Notes under the pieces: model-generated
The model's database searches: none
Seen by the model: only the letters and a program-made list of their open reading frames with translations
Told to the model about the DNA's origin: nothing
DNA from: an uncultured Ferrimonas sp.
GTDB taxonomy: Bacteria; Pseudomonadota; Gammaproteobacteria; Enterobacterales; Shewanellaceae
NCBI RefSeq assembly: GCF_947489035.1
Contig: NZ_CANLCI010000001.1
Coordinates: 186,001-250,000 of the forward strand
Direction: 5' to 3'
Length of the DNA stretch: 64,000 bases
Translations under genes and position numbers: made by a program
Shown: positions 19,134 to 27,898 of the stretch, in pieces
Numbering within the stretch: the first letter of the stretch is position 1
How the letters are laid out: every line of letters starts with the position of its first letter

Positions 19134-20894
19134 TTAGTACTTACGCTCTTTCGGCGGGAATGCTTCCCGCAACTTAGGTGACATGTTGACGTCACGACGG
19201 CCCATCTCGCCAGTACGCGGATCGAAGATGGTGTGGCACAGCCAGTTGGCATCATCACGGGCAGTAAAGTCTTCCCGTGAGTGTGCGCCGCGGCTTTCAG
19301 TACGGAAGTTGGCTGCGGTTGCCGTAGCAATGGCCGTTTCCATCAAGTTATCCAGCTCTAAACACTCAATACGCTGGGTATTGAACGCTTTGGAGGTGTC
19401 AGACAACTTGGCGTTGTTCAGGCGCTCGCGAATTTTCTTCAGCTCTTCTAAGCCTTCGGCCATCGCTTCGCCTTGACGGAATACCGAGAAGTTCAGCTGC
19501 ATGCACTGCTGCAGATCTTTGCGGATCTGCACCGGATCTTCGCCGTTGCCATCCGCCGACGCGTTCCAACGGTTAATGCGCGTTAGTGCGGCATCAATGT
19601 TGGCTTGAGTCGCTTCTTTTAGCTCGCCTTGAGCGTCTAAGGTTGCGCCCAAGTGCTTACCTGCAGCACGGCCAAATACCACCAGATCCAGCAACGAGTT
19701 ACCGCCTAAGCGGTTGGCGCCGTGTACTGATACACAAGCGATCTCGCCTACCGCCAGCAACCCTTTCACCGGCTTCTCTTCAACGTCGATAACCTGACCG
19801 GTTACGTTGGTTGGAATGCCGCCCATCATGTAGTGACAGGTTGGGATCACTGGGATGGGTTCTTTCACCGGATCAACGTGAGCAAAGGTACGGGACAGTT
19901 CGCAGATCCCCGGCAGGCGAGACTCCAAGACCTCGGCGCCTAAGTGATCCAGCTTCAACTTAGCGTGCGGGCCCCAAGGACCATCGCAGCCACGACCTTC
20001 GCGAATTTCGGTCATGATGGAGCGGGCTACAACGTCACGGCCGGCCAAGTCTTTGGCGTTGGGCGCGTAACGCTCCATAAAGCGCTCGCCGTCTTTGTTC
20101 AGTAAGTAACCGCCTTCACCACGACAACCTTCCGTTACCAGTACCCCTGCGCCAGCGATGCCGGTTGGGTGGAACTGCCACATTTCCATGTCTTGCACTG
20201 GCACGCCAGCGCGCAGTGCCATGCCAACGCCGTCCCCGGTGTTGATGTGGGCATTGGTGGTCGAAGCGTAGATGCGGCCTGCGCCGCCAGTGGCTAAGAC
20301 GGTGGCCTTGGCTTTGAAGTAAACGATCTCACCGGTTTCAATGTCGATGGCGGTGGCACCGACCACATCACCGTCTTCATTTTTCACCAGATCCAAGGCG
20401 TACCACTCTGAGTACACTTCGGTTTTGTTCTTTACATTTTGCTGGTACAGCAAGTGCAGCAGCGCGTGGCCAGTACGGTCAGCGGCGGCGGCAGTACGAG
20501 CCGCTTGTTCACCGCCAAACTCTTTTGACTGACCGCCAAATGGACGCTGGTACACGCGGCCATCTTCGAAGCGAGAAAATGGCAGACCCATGTTCTCCAT
20601 TTCGATGATCGCTTCAGGGCCGGTTTTACACATGTATTCAATCGCGTCTTGGTCGCCGATGTAATCGGATCCCTTAACGGTGTCGTACATGTGCCATTCC
20701 CAGTTATCTTCGTGGGCATTGCCCAGCGCGACGGTAATGCCGCCTTGCGCCGATACGGTGTGAGAACGGGTCGGGAACACTTTAGAAAGCAAGGCACAGC
20801 TTTTGCCTTCTTTGGAGATCTGCAGGGCAGCGCGCATGCCTGCGCCGCCAGCGCCAATTACAATGGCGTCAAACTCTTTAACTGGAATAGACAC
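19134..20894 (-). CDS. sdhA: Succinate dehydrogenase flavoprotein subunit
   Basis: 586 residues. The FAD-binding Rossmann motif is near the N-terminus ([13 protein letters not shown]) and the covalent-flavin histidine is H45 in [13 protein letters not shown]. Substrate-site segments ([34 protein letters not shown]) and the C-terminal [11 protein letters not shown] are intact. The start codon is GTG at 20894, directly after the sdhD stop (TAA GTG), so it depends on coupled translation. It oxidises succinate to fumarate at the inner-membrane face as complex II. Confidence 0.98.
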   Translation of the reverse strand: MSIPVKEFDAIVIGAGGAGMRAALQISKEGKSCALLSKVFPTRSHTVSAQGGITVALGNAHEDNWEWHMYDTVKGSDYIGDQDAIEYMCKTGPEAIIEMENMGLPFSRFEDGRVYQRPFGGQSKEFGGEQAARTAAAADRTGHALLHLLYQQNVKNKTEVYSEWYALDLVKNEDGDVVGATAIDIETGEIVYFKAKATVLATGGAGRIYASTTNAHINTGDGVGMALRAGVPVQDMEMWQFHPTGIAGAGVLVTEGCRGEGGYLLNKDGERFMERYAPNAKDLAGRDVVARSIMTEIREGRGCDGPWGPHAKLKLDHLGAEVLESRLPGICELSRTFAHVDPVKEPIPVIPTCHYMMGGIPTNVTGQVIDVEEKPVKGLLAVGEIACVSVHGANRLGGNSLLDLVVFGRAAGKHLGATLDAQGELKEATQANIDAALTRINRWNASADGNGEDPVQIRKDLQQCMQLNFSVFRQGEAMAEGLEELKKIRERLNNAKLSDTSKAFNTQRIECLELDNLMETAIATATAANFRTESRGAHSREDFTARDDANWLCHTIFDPRTGEMGRRDVNMSPKLREAFPPKERKY

Positions 20895-21242
20895 TTACAC
20901 ACCCCACAGGATTACAACACCAGCGAATAAGTACGCCAGTAACACTAGGATGACCGCAAACAGGCCAGCAGCACGTAAGCCCGCAGGCTTAACGTAATCG
21001 GTCAGTACTTGCCACAGGCCAATCCAGCCATGGATAAGTACCGCCAGCAACGTCATCAAGGTGTAAACCTTCATCATGATGCCAGAAAACAGTTGCTGCC
21101 AGACGGCGTAATCAACGTTCGGTGTAAGGGCTAGGTAACCAACAATAAAAATCAGGTAGCTGGCCAGCACCAGTGCGCTGGCGCGCAGTAAAACAAAATC
21201 GTGAACGCCGCTGCGTCCAAGGGTTGCTGCATTCTTTACCAT
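20895..21242 (-). CDS. sdhD: Succinate dehydrogenase membrane anchor subunit D
   Basis: 115 residues with three membrane helices (about 18-38, 58-78 and 88-112). It is a cytochrome b556 anchor with the HGWIGLWQVLTDYVKP segment that contributes to haem and quinone binding. The ATG overlaps the end of sdhC by 7 bp, and the stop abuts the sdhA GTG start. Assignment rests on this position plus the family-specific motif. Confidence 0.96.
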   Translation of the reverse strand: MVKNAATLGRSGVHDFVLLRASALVLASYLIFIVGYLALTPNVDYAVWQQLFSGIMMKVYTLMTLLAVLIHGWIGLWQVLTDYVKPAGLRAAGLFAVILVLLAYLFAGVVILWGV

Positions 21243-21634
21243 AACCAGATCCCCGCAATGACCGACAACAACGCCGCAATACCAAACGCTGCTCGAGCGG
21301 AGTTATTGCCGCTTTCCATTGAGCCTTCAAAATACCCTAGGTCCATCAGCAGGTGACGGATCCCGGCACACAGGTGATAAGCGAAGGCGGTTAAAATAGC
21401 CCACAGGATAAATTTGAAGAACGCACCGGAAAGCAAACTGGTGACGTAATTGAATCCAGTTTCGGATTGCAAGGAAGTGGCTAATAGCCAAAGTAAAACC
21501 GCAAGGGCACCAAACATCACCACACCAGAAACACGATGCAAGATAGATGCAATAGCCGTTGCCGGGAATTGGATCTGGGATAGATCCAGATTGACAGGTC
21601 TTTGCTTATTCACGTTCTGCTCACTCAGCTCCAT
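21236..21634 (-). CDS. sdhC: Succinate dehydrogenase cytochrome b556 subunit C
   Basis: 132 residues from the ATG at 21634. The family N-terminus KQRPVNLDLSQIQFPATAIA and SILHRVSGV (quinone and haem region) are clear, with three membrane helices and the haem-ligand His in AYHLCAGIRHLLMDLGY. The start is uncertain: this ATG has no clear Shine-Dalgarno, and a GTG at 21613 (VNKQRPVN) is also possible. The much longer frame to 21727 is rejected because the added residues do not match the family. First gene of sdhCDAB, divergent from gltA. Confidence 0.95.
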   Translation of the reverse strand: MELSEQNVNKQRPVNLDLSQIQFPATAIASILHRVSGVVMFGALAVLLWLLATSLQSETGFNYVTSLLSGAFFKFILWAILTAFAYHLCAGIRHLLMDLGYFEGSMESGNNSARAAFGIAALLSVIAGIWLW

Positions 21635-21820
21635 TGAGCAAATAATTATCGTTTTTAGCCAGGCTGAGTCATTTGTAACCTCACGCCTCACAAGCATGAA
21701 ACTAGCACTTCGCCAAGCCCTCTCCACATGCGACTTTAATAGTACTTGGTCACATTTTTTATCACTTGATACTCACCCTGAGATAAGCCTAAGAACAGGC
21801 CGTGGTGGAGAGACGGCGCC

Positions 21821-21849
21821 AGTATACAAACGTGCCGAAACAAATACAA
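21821..21849 (-). promoter_or_regulatory. Candidate sigma-70 promoter of sdhCDAB
   Basis: On the minus strand TTGTAT - 17 nt - TATACT. The -10 is near consensus, the -35 matches at three positions. It would give a leader of roughly 180 nt before the sdhC ATG. Found by eye, not tested. Confidence 0.35.
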
Positions 21850-21967
21850 ACATCACACTTTGGGAATATTTGAGAATCAGACCCTTACTCTCGAGTGATT
21901 ATTAATCCATGGCGAACAGATAGATGTTACAGGGGCGTAAAAATGGTTTAATTCCTGCAAATTGGCT

Positions 21968-21987
21968 TTTGTGAGTTAGCTCACTTA
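21968..21987. promoter_or_regulatory. CRP-like binding site upstream of gltA
   Basis: TTTGTGAGTTAGCTCACTTA contains TGTGA-N6-TCACT, one base off the symmetric CRP core TGTGA-N6-TCACA. Its centre is about 64 bp before the gltA ATG. Whether it activates gltA or also acts on the distant sdh promoter is unknown. Confidence 0.6.
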
Positions 21988-22040
21988 ATATGAGCCCGCT
22001 GTTAGAAATGGAATAACAAAAGAAGTAAGGAGAATCAGCT

Positions 22041-23327
22041 ATGGCTGAGAACGTTGCTACACTCCAGATCCCTGGTCAAGACGCCATTGAGCTTCCGATC
22101 AAATCCGGATCTGAAGGTCACGATGTGATCAACATCAGCTCTCTAGGGAAGCATGGCCATTTCACCTTCGACCCAGGATTCATGGCGACTGCCTCTTGTG
22201 AATCCGAGATCACCTTTATTGATGGTGACAAGGGTATTTTGCTGCACCGCGGTTACCCAATTGACCAATTGGCCACCCAGTCCAGCTATTTAGAAGTGTG
22301 TTATCTGTTGTTGAAAGGTGAGTTGCCTTCTGCTCAACAGATGCAAGATTTCAAAGACTTGGTAACCAACCACACCATGGTTCACGAGCAGTTAGCCACC
22401 TTCTACAAGGGCTTCCGTCGTGATGCACACCCAATGGCCATCTTGTGTGGCGTTGTCGGTGCTTTGTCTGCGTTTTACCACGACTCGTTGGACATCAACG
22501 ATGAGCACCACCGCGCTGTCGCGGCCATCCGTTTGATCTCGAAGATGCCAACCTTGGCGGCGATGGCGTACAAGTACAACTTGGGTCAGCCATTCGTTTA
22601 CCCACGTAACGACCTCTCTTTTGCCGGTAACTTCCTGAACATGATGTTCTCGGTACCCTGCGAAGATTACGTGGTGAACCCAATCGTTGAACGCGCCATG
22701 GATCGGATCTTTATCCTGCACGCGGATCACGAGCAAAACGCGTCAACCTCGACCGTGCGTCTGGCGGGCTCCTCTGGTGCCAACCCATTCGCCTGTATCT
22801 CTGCTGGCGTGGCTTCTTTGTGGGGCCCAGCACACGGCGGCGCCAACGAAGCCTGCCTAGAGATGCTGGCTGAGATCGGCAGCGTGGATCGCATCCCTGA
22901 GTTCATTGCCAAAGCCAAAGATAAGAACGATCCGTTCCGTCTGATGGGCTTCGGTCACCGCGTTTACAAGAACCACGATCCGCGTGCCACCGTAATGCGT
23001 GAAACCTGTCACGAGGTGCTGGCTGAGCTCAACATTCAAGATCCACTGCTCGACGTAGCGATGGAACTGGAGCGCATCGCGCTGTCTGATGAGTACTTTA
23101 TCCAGAAGAAATTGTACCCGAACGTCGATTTCTACTCTGGCATCATCATGAAAGCCATTGGCATTCCAACCTCGATGTTCACGGTGATCTTCGCCCTGTC
23201 TCGTACCGTAGGTTGGGTATCTCACTGGCAAGAGATGTTAAGCCAACCCGGCCACAAAATTGGCCGCCCGCGCCAGCTGTACACCGGCGCCAAACAACGC
23301 CAATACGTGCCCGGTACGGAACGTTAA
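22041..23327 (+). CDS. gltA: Citrate synthase (type II, hexameric class)
   Basis: 428 residues. It condenses oxaloacetate and acetyl-CoA at the entry of the TCA cycle. Catalytic residues are visible: His in [16 protein letters not shown], His in [15 protein letters not shown] and Asp in [16 protein letters not shown]. The N-terminal extension (about 60 residues before [15 protein letters not shown]) marks the large Gram-negative type that is usually NADH-inhibited. The ATG has a clean AAGGAG site. It is single-gene, divergent from sdhC and closed by a strong terminator. Confidence 0.98.
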   Translation: MAENVATLQIPGQDAIELPIKSGSEGHDVINISSLGKHGHFTFDPGFMATASCESEITFIDGDKGILLHRGYPIDQLATQSSYLEVCYLLLKGELPSAQQMQDFKDLVTNHTMVHEQLATFYKGFRRDAHPMAILCGVVGALSAFYHDSLDINDEHHRAVAAIRLISKMPTLAAMAYKYNLGQPFVYPRNDLSFAGNFLNMMFSVPCEDYVVNPIVERAMDRIFILHADHEQNASTSTVRLAGSSGANPFACISAGVASLWGPAHGGANEACLEMLAEIGSVDRIPEFIAKAKDKNDPFRLMGFGHRVYKNHDPRATVMRETCHEVLAELNIQDPLLDVAMELERIALSDEYFIQKKLYPNVDFYSGIIMKAIGIPTSMFTVIFALSRTVGWVSHWQEMLSQPGHKIGRPRQLYTGAKQRQYVPGTER

Positions 23328-23345
23328 TACGATGTTGCGTTAACT

Positions 23346-23372
23346 AAGCCAGCCTTCGGGCTGGCTTTTTTT
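23346..23372 (+). terminator. Terminator of gltA
   Basis: AAGCCAGCC-TTCG-GGCTGGCTT, a 9-bp stem with a stable TTCG tetraloop, followed by TTTTT. It starts 18 bp after the stop codon. Confidence 0.9.
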
Positions 23373-23404
23373 ATCCATAAAAAAGGGTTACGCAACCGTT
23401 TACC

Positions 23405-23421
23405 TCGATTATGGCAATCGA
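23405..23421. promoter_or_regulatory. Perfect inverted repeat upstream of the RND operon (possible enhancer site)
   Basis: TCGATT-ATGGC-AATCGA, 6-bp arms. It lies about 155 bp before the expected start of the sigma-54-type promoter at 23552, a usual distance for the binding site of a sigma-54 activator. The role is inference. Confidence 0.35.
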
Positions 23422-23551
23422 TATTCACTGCCCAAAAACAAGATTGTTAAATTCACCACCGAAATTTCACATCTCACCAACAAGTGCGCCAACCGGTCAC
23501 TTCATTATCCCGAATCCAATATAAATAACTGTAATTAAAGGATTTATTTGT

Positions 23552-23566
23552 TGGCACGATTCTAGC
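23552..23566 (+). promoter_or_regulatory. Sigma-54-type (-24/-12) promoter of the RND efflux operon
   Basis: TGGCAC-GATTC-TAGC fits the RpoN consensus TGGCAC-N5-TTGC with one mismatch and exact spacing between the GG (-24) and GC (-12) elements. Transcription would start near 23578, giving a ~31-nt leader to the ATG at 23609. An AT-rich stretch and a palindrome lie upstream. Confidence 0.6.
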
Positions 23567-23608
23567 TTGGTTAGTCCTCAGAAAATTAACCAAATGGGTA
23601 CTGTCATC

Positions 23609-24676
23609 ATGGAATTGAAACTTGTCGCCGCTGTTTTTGCTACTGGATTACTGTGTGCCTGCGCACCCACCGCGGAAGAAAGCGTTGATGCTGAGCCTGA
23701 ACAGGCAAAAATCATCGCCATGCCAGTGGAAATTCAATTGGCCAGTAGCAGTGCCATTTCGCACTTTTATCAAACCACCGCCTTACTAGAAGCGCCCCAA
23801 GAAGCGCAAGTTGTGGCCCGAGTCAGCGGCATGGTGGAAGAAATTCATGCCGAAGAGGGCGATAACGTTCAGGCTGGGCAACTGCTGGCCAGCATCGATC
23901 CCAAACACTACCGCTTGGCCCTGAACAAGGCCCAAGCGGAATTGGACGTGATTGACCAAGAATTAGCGCGGATGCAGGCGATTGCCAACAAACAATTGGT
24001 GAGTGAAGAAGCGATGGCGAAGTTATCTTACCGGCGCCAATCCGCCCTCGCCGATCGCGACTTAGCCCAGCTCAACCTGCAATACAGTCAAGTAAGCAGC
24101 CCCATCAACGGTGTCGTCGCCAAGCGCCAGATTGACCGTGGCAACATGGCCACCGAAATGGCCACCAACCTGTTCCATGTAGTGCAACAGCAGCAGCTGC
24201 ACGCCATCATTCACCTGCCGGAGCAAGAGATCAGTAATGTGGCCTTAAACCAATTGGCTAAATTACAGATTGATGGCCTTGCTCACAGCCACAACGCCAA
24301 GGTGCTGCGCATTGCACCGACCGTAGACAGCGCCAGTGGCACCATCAAAGTAACCCTCGCGGTGCCCAACCAACACGGCCAACTGCGCAGCGGCATGTTA
24401 GCCAAAGCCAAGTTGCAGTTTGATACCCACATGGACGCCACCGTCATGCCGCGCAACGCCCTGCTGCGCCAAGACAACGGCCACGCCGTGTTTGTGATCA
24501 GCAACAACAAAGCGCAGATCCGCAACGTCACCTTGGGATACAGCGATAACGGTCAAGTGGAAGTGCTCAGTGGGGTGGATGCCGGAGAGCAGGTGGTGAT
24601 CCGAGGTCAGCACCAGCTGAAGGATGACGCCGATGTTGAGGTGGTTAACACCCTGCGTTTAGCCGCCAAAGATTAA
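23609..24676 (+). CDS. RND efflux periplasmic adaptor (membrane fusion protein), probable lipoprotein
   Basis: 355 residues from the ATG at 23609. A more upstream ATG at 23594 is possible; neither has a strong ribosome site. The N-terminus is a lipoprotein-like signal (LVAAVFATGLLCACAP). Then come the split biotinyl-lipoyl domain (VARVSGMVEEIHAEEGDNVQAGQLLA and SSPINGVVAKRQIDRGNMA), the alpha-hairpin between them, the beta-barrel (LRIAPTVDSASGTIKVTLAV) and the membrane-proximal domain near the C-terminus. It bridges the inner-membrane pumps encoded next to a TolC-like channel that is not in this window. The permease gene starts 12 bp later, in one operon of three. Confidence 0.93.
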   Translation: MELKLVAAVFATGLLCACAPTAEESVDAEPEQAKIIAMPVEIQLASSSAISHFYQTTALLEAPQEAQVVARVSGMVEEIHAEEGDNVQAGQLLASIDPKHYRLALNKAQAELDVIDQELARMQAIANKQLVSEEAMAKLSYRRQSALADRDLAQLNLQYSQVSSPINGVVAKRQIDRGNMATEMATNLFHVVQQQQLHAIIHLPEQEISNVALNQLAKLQIDGLAHSHNAKVLRIAPTVDSASGTIKVTLAVPNQHGQLRSGMLAKAKLQFDTHMDATVMPRNALLRQDNGHAVFVISNNKAQIRNVTLGYSDNGQVEVLSGVDAGEQVVIRGQHQLKDDADVEVVNTLRLAAKD

Positions 24677-24688
24677 GGACTGATCAGC

Positions 24689-27600
24689 ATGAGCCTAATT
24701 AAAACCGCCATCAAAAGGCCGGTCACCGTGTGGATGGGGATGTTAACCCTGATGTTGTTCGGCATGGTTGGCTTTGGCCGCTTGCCAGTAACGCTGCTGC
24801 CCGACATGAACTACCCCACGTTAACCGTACGTACCCTCTACCCCGGCGCTGCGCCGGCAGAGTTAGAGCAGTTGGTCTCTAAACCGATTGAGGAATCGGT
24901 CGGCACGGTGAAAGGGCTGCGCCGCATGAGCTCAACCTCGCGCTCTGGCTTATCGGATCTGCAGCTGGAATTTAACTGGGGCACCGACATGGATCTCGCG
25001 GCGCTGGACGTACGAGAAAAACTCGACGCCATCTTGCTGCCGTTAGATGTAGATAAGCCGCTGATTTTACGTTTTAACCCCAATTTAGACCCGATCATGC
25101 GGCTGGGGCTAAAAAGCGAAAGCGGTGAACTGTCGCAACTGATTGCCCTACGCACCTGGGCGGATGACGATCTGAAGCGGCAACTGGAGATCATCGACGG
25201 AGTGGCGTCGGTTCGCCCCGCCGGTGGCTTGGTGCGCGAAGTGCAGATCCAACTCGACCAAGATAAGTTGGCGCAGCTGGCGTTAACCCCAGAGCAGATC
25301 ATCAACCGCATTAGTGCGGAAAACATTAACTTGTCTGCGGGCAAGCTCAACCAAGGCAGCAAAGAGCTGCTGGTCCGCACCTTAAATCAGTTCAACAGCA
25401 TTGATGAGCTGGCCAACATCGTTATCTATCGCGACGGCAATCGCCAACTGCGCTTGCTCGACATTGCCACTGTGGTTGATGGCTATGCCGAGCGCACCGA
25501 TGTGTCTCGGGTTGATGGCGCCAATGCGGTCGAAGTGGCCATCTATAAAGAAGGCGATGCGAACGTCGTCGCGGTAGCCAACGCCGTCAAAGCCAAGTTA
25601 GAACAGCTGAAAGAACGGCCAGACAGCCGCCCACTGGAGATCTTATACGACCAATCGCAATTCATTGCTGGGGCCGTAAAAGAGGTCACCAACGCCGCCA
25701 TTATTGGTGCCCTGCTGGCGATGCTGGTGATCTTCCTGTTTTTACGCCAACTCAAGCCCACCCTGATCATCTCGTTAACCATTCCAGTGTCGGTGATCGC
25801 CACCTTTAACCTGATGTACTTCGCTGGGATCAGCCTCAACCTGATGTCGCTGGGTGGCATCGCCCTTGCCGTGGGCTTGCTGGTTGATAACGCCATCGTG
25901 GTATTGGAAAACATCGATCGCCATAAAGACTTAGGCGCCAAACAAGCGGCAGAGCGAGGCACACGTGAAGTGGCCACCGCAATTACCGCATCAACTTTAA
26001 CGACTTTAGCGGTGTTCGTACCGCTGCTCTTTGTGGAGGGCGTTGCTGGTGCGCTATTTGGCGATCAGGCCCTCACCGTCACCTTTGCATTAGTGGCGTC
26101 TCTCCTCATTGCATTAACCGCGATCCCGATGCTCGCCGGTCGTGAACAGTGGCAATGGCCAACCTTGGCCAAACGTCACAAAAAGCCAGTACCAAGCAGC
26201 ACCTTAGGTAAAGTCGGTCACTACGGTTCTACGCTGGCCAGCTTCCCATTTGTGTTGCTGTTTCAGTGGTTGCCCAGTGCCCTATTGGTGCTGTTGCTAT
26301 GGCTCGGTACCGTATTAGGCAAAGCGCTTGGCTTGCTGTTTGCGCCGCTAAGCTGGCTGTTCAATCGCAGTTACCAAGCCGTCGAATGGTTCTACCCGCA
26401 CCTTTTGGCCGCCGCACTGAAGCAAAAAACCATCACCTTAGTCATCGCGGTTGGTTTTACCGCCGTGGCCGCCTGGATAACCCCACGTTTAGGCATGGAG
26501 CTGGTGCCAAGCCTTAACCAAGGCGAATTCTACCTAGAGCTGCAACTGCCCCCGGGCACCGATGTACAGCAAACCGATGCAGTACTGGATCAATTGGCGC
26601 AAGCGGTGTTGCCACTGCAAGGGGTGGCACACGCCTACTCGCAAGCTGGCAGTGCCAGCCAGATGGCGTCCGCCAGCAGCCGCAGCGGTGAAAACTGGGG
26701 ACGGTTGCAAGTGGTGTTAGACGATGCCAGCCAACAGCAGACGGTTATGGCCGTACTGCGCCAGCAAGCACAACGCATTCCCGATCTGGAATCGGAGCTG
26801 AAACAGCCACAACTGCTGAGCTTTAAACAACCACTGGCGATTGAGCTCAGTGGCTACGATTTAGAACAGCTAAAAACCACCAGCCGCCGCATTGCCAAAG
26901 CGATGGCCGACAACAACCGCTTTAGCGACATCAGCAACAGTTTGCGTAACGGCCAACCAGAGCTTGCTATCCGCTTCGATCACGCTCGCTTAGCCAGCCT
27001 TGGTCTAACCGCCCCCGAGGTGGCCAAACAGGTGGCAACAATGGTCGGTGGCAGCTTGGCTTCGCGCTACACCTTAGCGGATCGAAAGATCGACATTCGC
27101 GTGCGCGCCCAAGTGCAGCAACGGGATCAACTGGCCGACATTGGCGCCTTGGTGATCAACCCCGGCAGCAGCCGCCCTATCCCACTGAGTGCGGTCGCCG
27201 ACATTACCGAATCCGTGGGGCCGGCCGCCATCAGCCGCATTGATCAGCAGCGGGTCGCGGTGATCAGCGCGGGGATCAGCTACGGCAGCCTCAGCGCCGC
27301 GGTGACGGAAGCGAAAACGATGCTGGCGCAAATGAGCCTGCCGCCTGGCTTAGAGCTGCACTTTGGTGGTCAAAACGAGGAGATGGAACAGTCCAGCCGT
27401 TCGCTCTATATCGCCTTAGCCTTGGCCGTATTCTTGGTGTACATCGTCATGGCCAGCCAGTTTGAATCCTTCCGTCAGCCCTTGCTGATTTTGGCCGCAG
27501 TACCCATGGCGTTAGCGGGCAGCATCATGGGCTTATGGCTTACCGGCACCCAAATTTCGGTGTTGGTGTTCATCGGCCTGATCATGCTGTGTGGCATCGT

Positions 27601-27898
27601 GGTCAACAACGCCATTGTGCTGTTAGATCGGATCAACCAGCTTCGCAGCCAATCGGTGCCGTTAACCGAGGCGATCAAACAAGCCGCCGCCAACCGTTTG
27701 CGGCCAATTATGATGACCACCCTCACCACCATTTTGGGGTTATTGCCGATGTTGATTGGCTTTGGTGCCGGTGCCGAGTTGCGCGCGCCGATGGCCATTA
27801 CGGTGATCTTCGGCTTGGGCTTGGCCACTTTACTGACGTTAGTGGTGCTGCCGGTGTTGTACGCCAGCTTTATCGGCAAGGAGCCTGCCCATGACTAA
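24689..27898 (+). CDS. RND-family efflux permease 1 (with extra hydrophobic insertion)
   Basis: 1069 residues. Inner-membrane proton-driven pump of the HAE/AcrB type: TM1 at the N-terminus (RPVTVWMGMLTLMLFGMVGFG), large periplasmic loops, TM2-6 (about 335-480), second half from about 580 and TM8-12 at the end. The TM4 proton-relay motif reads GLLVDNAIVVLENID, i.e. Asp-Asn instead of Asp-Asp. Between TM6 and TM7 (about 505-560) there is an unusually long hydrophobic insert that could form one or two extra membrane helices. The gene overlaps the second permease gene by 8 bp. Substrate unknown: drugs, bile-like detergents or fatty acids are all possible. Confidence 0.95.
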   Translation: MSLIKTAIKRPVTVWMGMLTLMLFGMVGFGRLPVTLLPDMNYPTLTVRTLYPGAAPAELEQLVSKPIEESVGTVKGLRRMSSTSRSGLSDLQLEFNWGTDMDLAALDVREKLDAILLPLDVDKPLILRFNPNLDPIMRLGLKSESGELSQLIALRTWADDDLKRQLEIIDGVASVRPAGGLVREVQIQLDQDKLAQLALTPEQIINRISAENINLSAGKLNQGSKELLVRTLNQFNSIDELANIVIYRDGNRQLRLLDIATVVDGYAERTDVSRVDGANAVEVAIYKEGDANVVAVANAVKAKLEQLKERPDSRPLEILYDQSQFIAGAVKEVTNAAIIGALLAMLVIFLFLRQLKPTLIISLTIPVSVIATFNLMYFAGISLNLMSLGGIALAVGLLVDNAIVVLENIDRHKDLGAKQAAERGTREVATAITASTLTTLAVFVPLLFVEGVAGALFGDQALTVTFALVASLLIALTAIPMLAGREQWQWPTLAKRHKKPVPSSTLGKVGHYGSTLASFPFVLLFQWLPSALLVLLLWLGTVLGKALGLLFAPLSWLFNRSYQAVEWFYPHLLAAALKQKTITLVIAVGFTAVAAWITPRLGMELVPSLNQGEFYLELQLPPGTDVQQTDAVLDQLAQAVLPLQGVAHAYSQAGSASQMASASSRSGENWGRLQVVLDDASQQQTVMAVLRQQAQRIPDLESELKQPQLLSFKQPLAIELSGYDLEQLKTTSRRIAKAMADNNRFSDISNSLRNGQPELAIRFDHARLASLGLTAPEVAKQVATMVGGSLASRYTLADRKIDIRVRAQVQQRDQLADIGALVINPGSSRPIPLSAVADITESVGPAAISRIDQQRVAVISAGISYGSLSAAVTEAKTMLAQMSLPPGLELHFGGQNEEMEQSSRSLYIALALAVFLVYIVMASQFESFRQPLLILAAVPMALAGSIMGLWLTGTQISVLVFIGLIMLCGIVVNNAIVLLDRINQLRSQSVPLTEAIKQAAANRLRPIMMTTLTTILGLLPMLIGFGAGAELRAPMAITVIFGLGLATLLTLVVLPVLYASFIGKEPAHD

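Larger units (their letters stand above)
21635..22040. promoter_or_regulatory. sdhC-gltA divergent control region
   Basis: 406 bp without a gene. It holds the promoters for the sdh-suc block (minus) and gltA (plus), a CRP-like palindrome near gltA and several AT-rich stretches. A short plus-strand frame crossing it has no ribosome site and is not called. I could not identify convincing ArcA sites by eye. Confidence 0.7.

Noticed and set aside
21635-21905. Plus-strand frame 21450-21905 over sdhC and the control region
   Set aside because: It is antisense to sdhC, has no ribosome site and no recognisable product.
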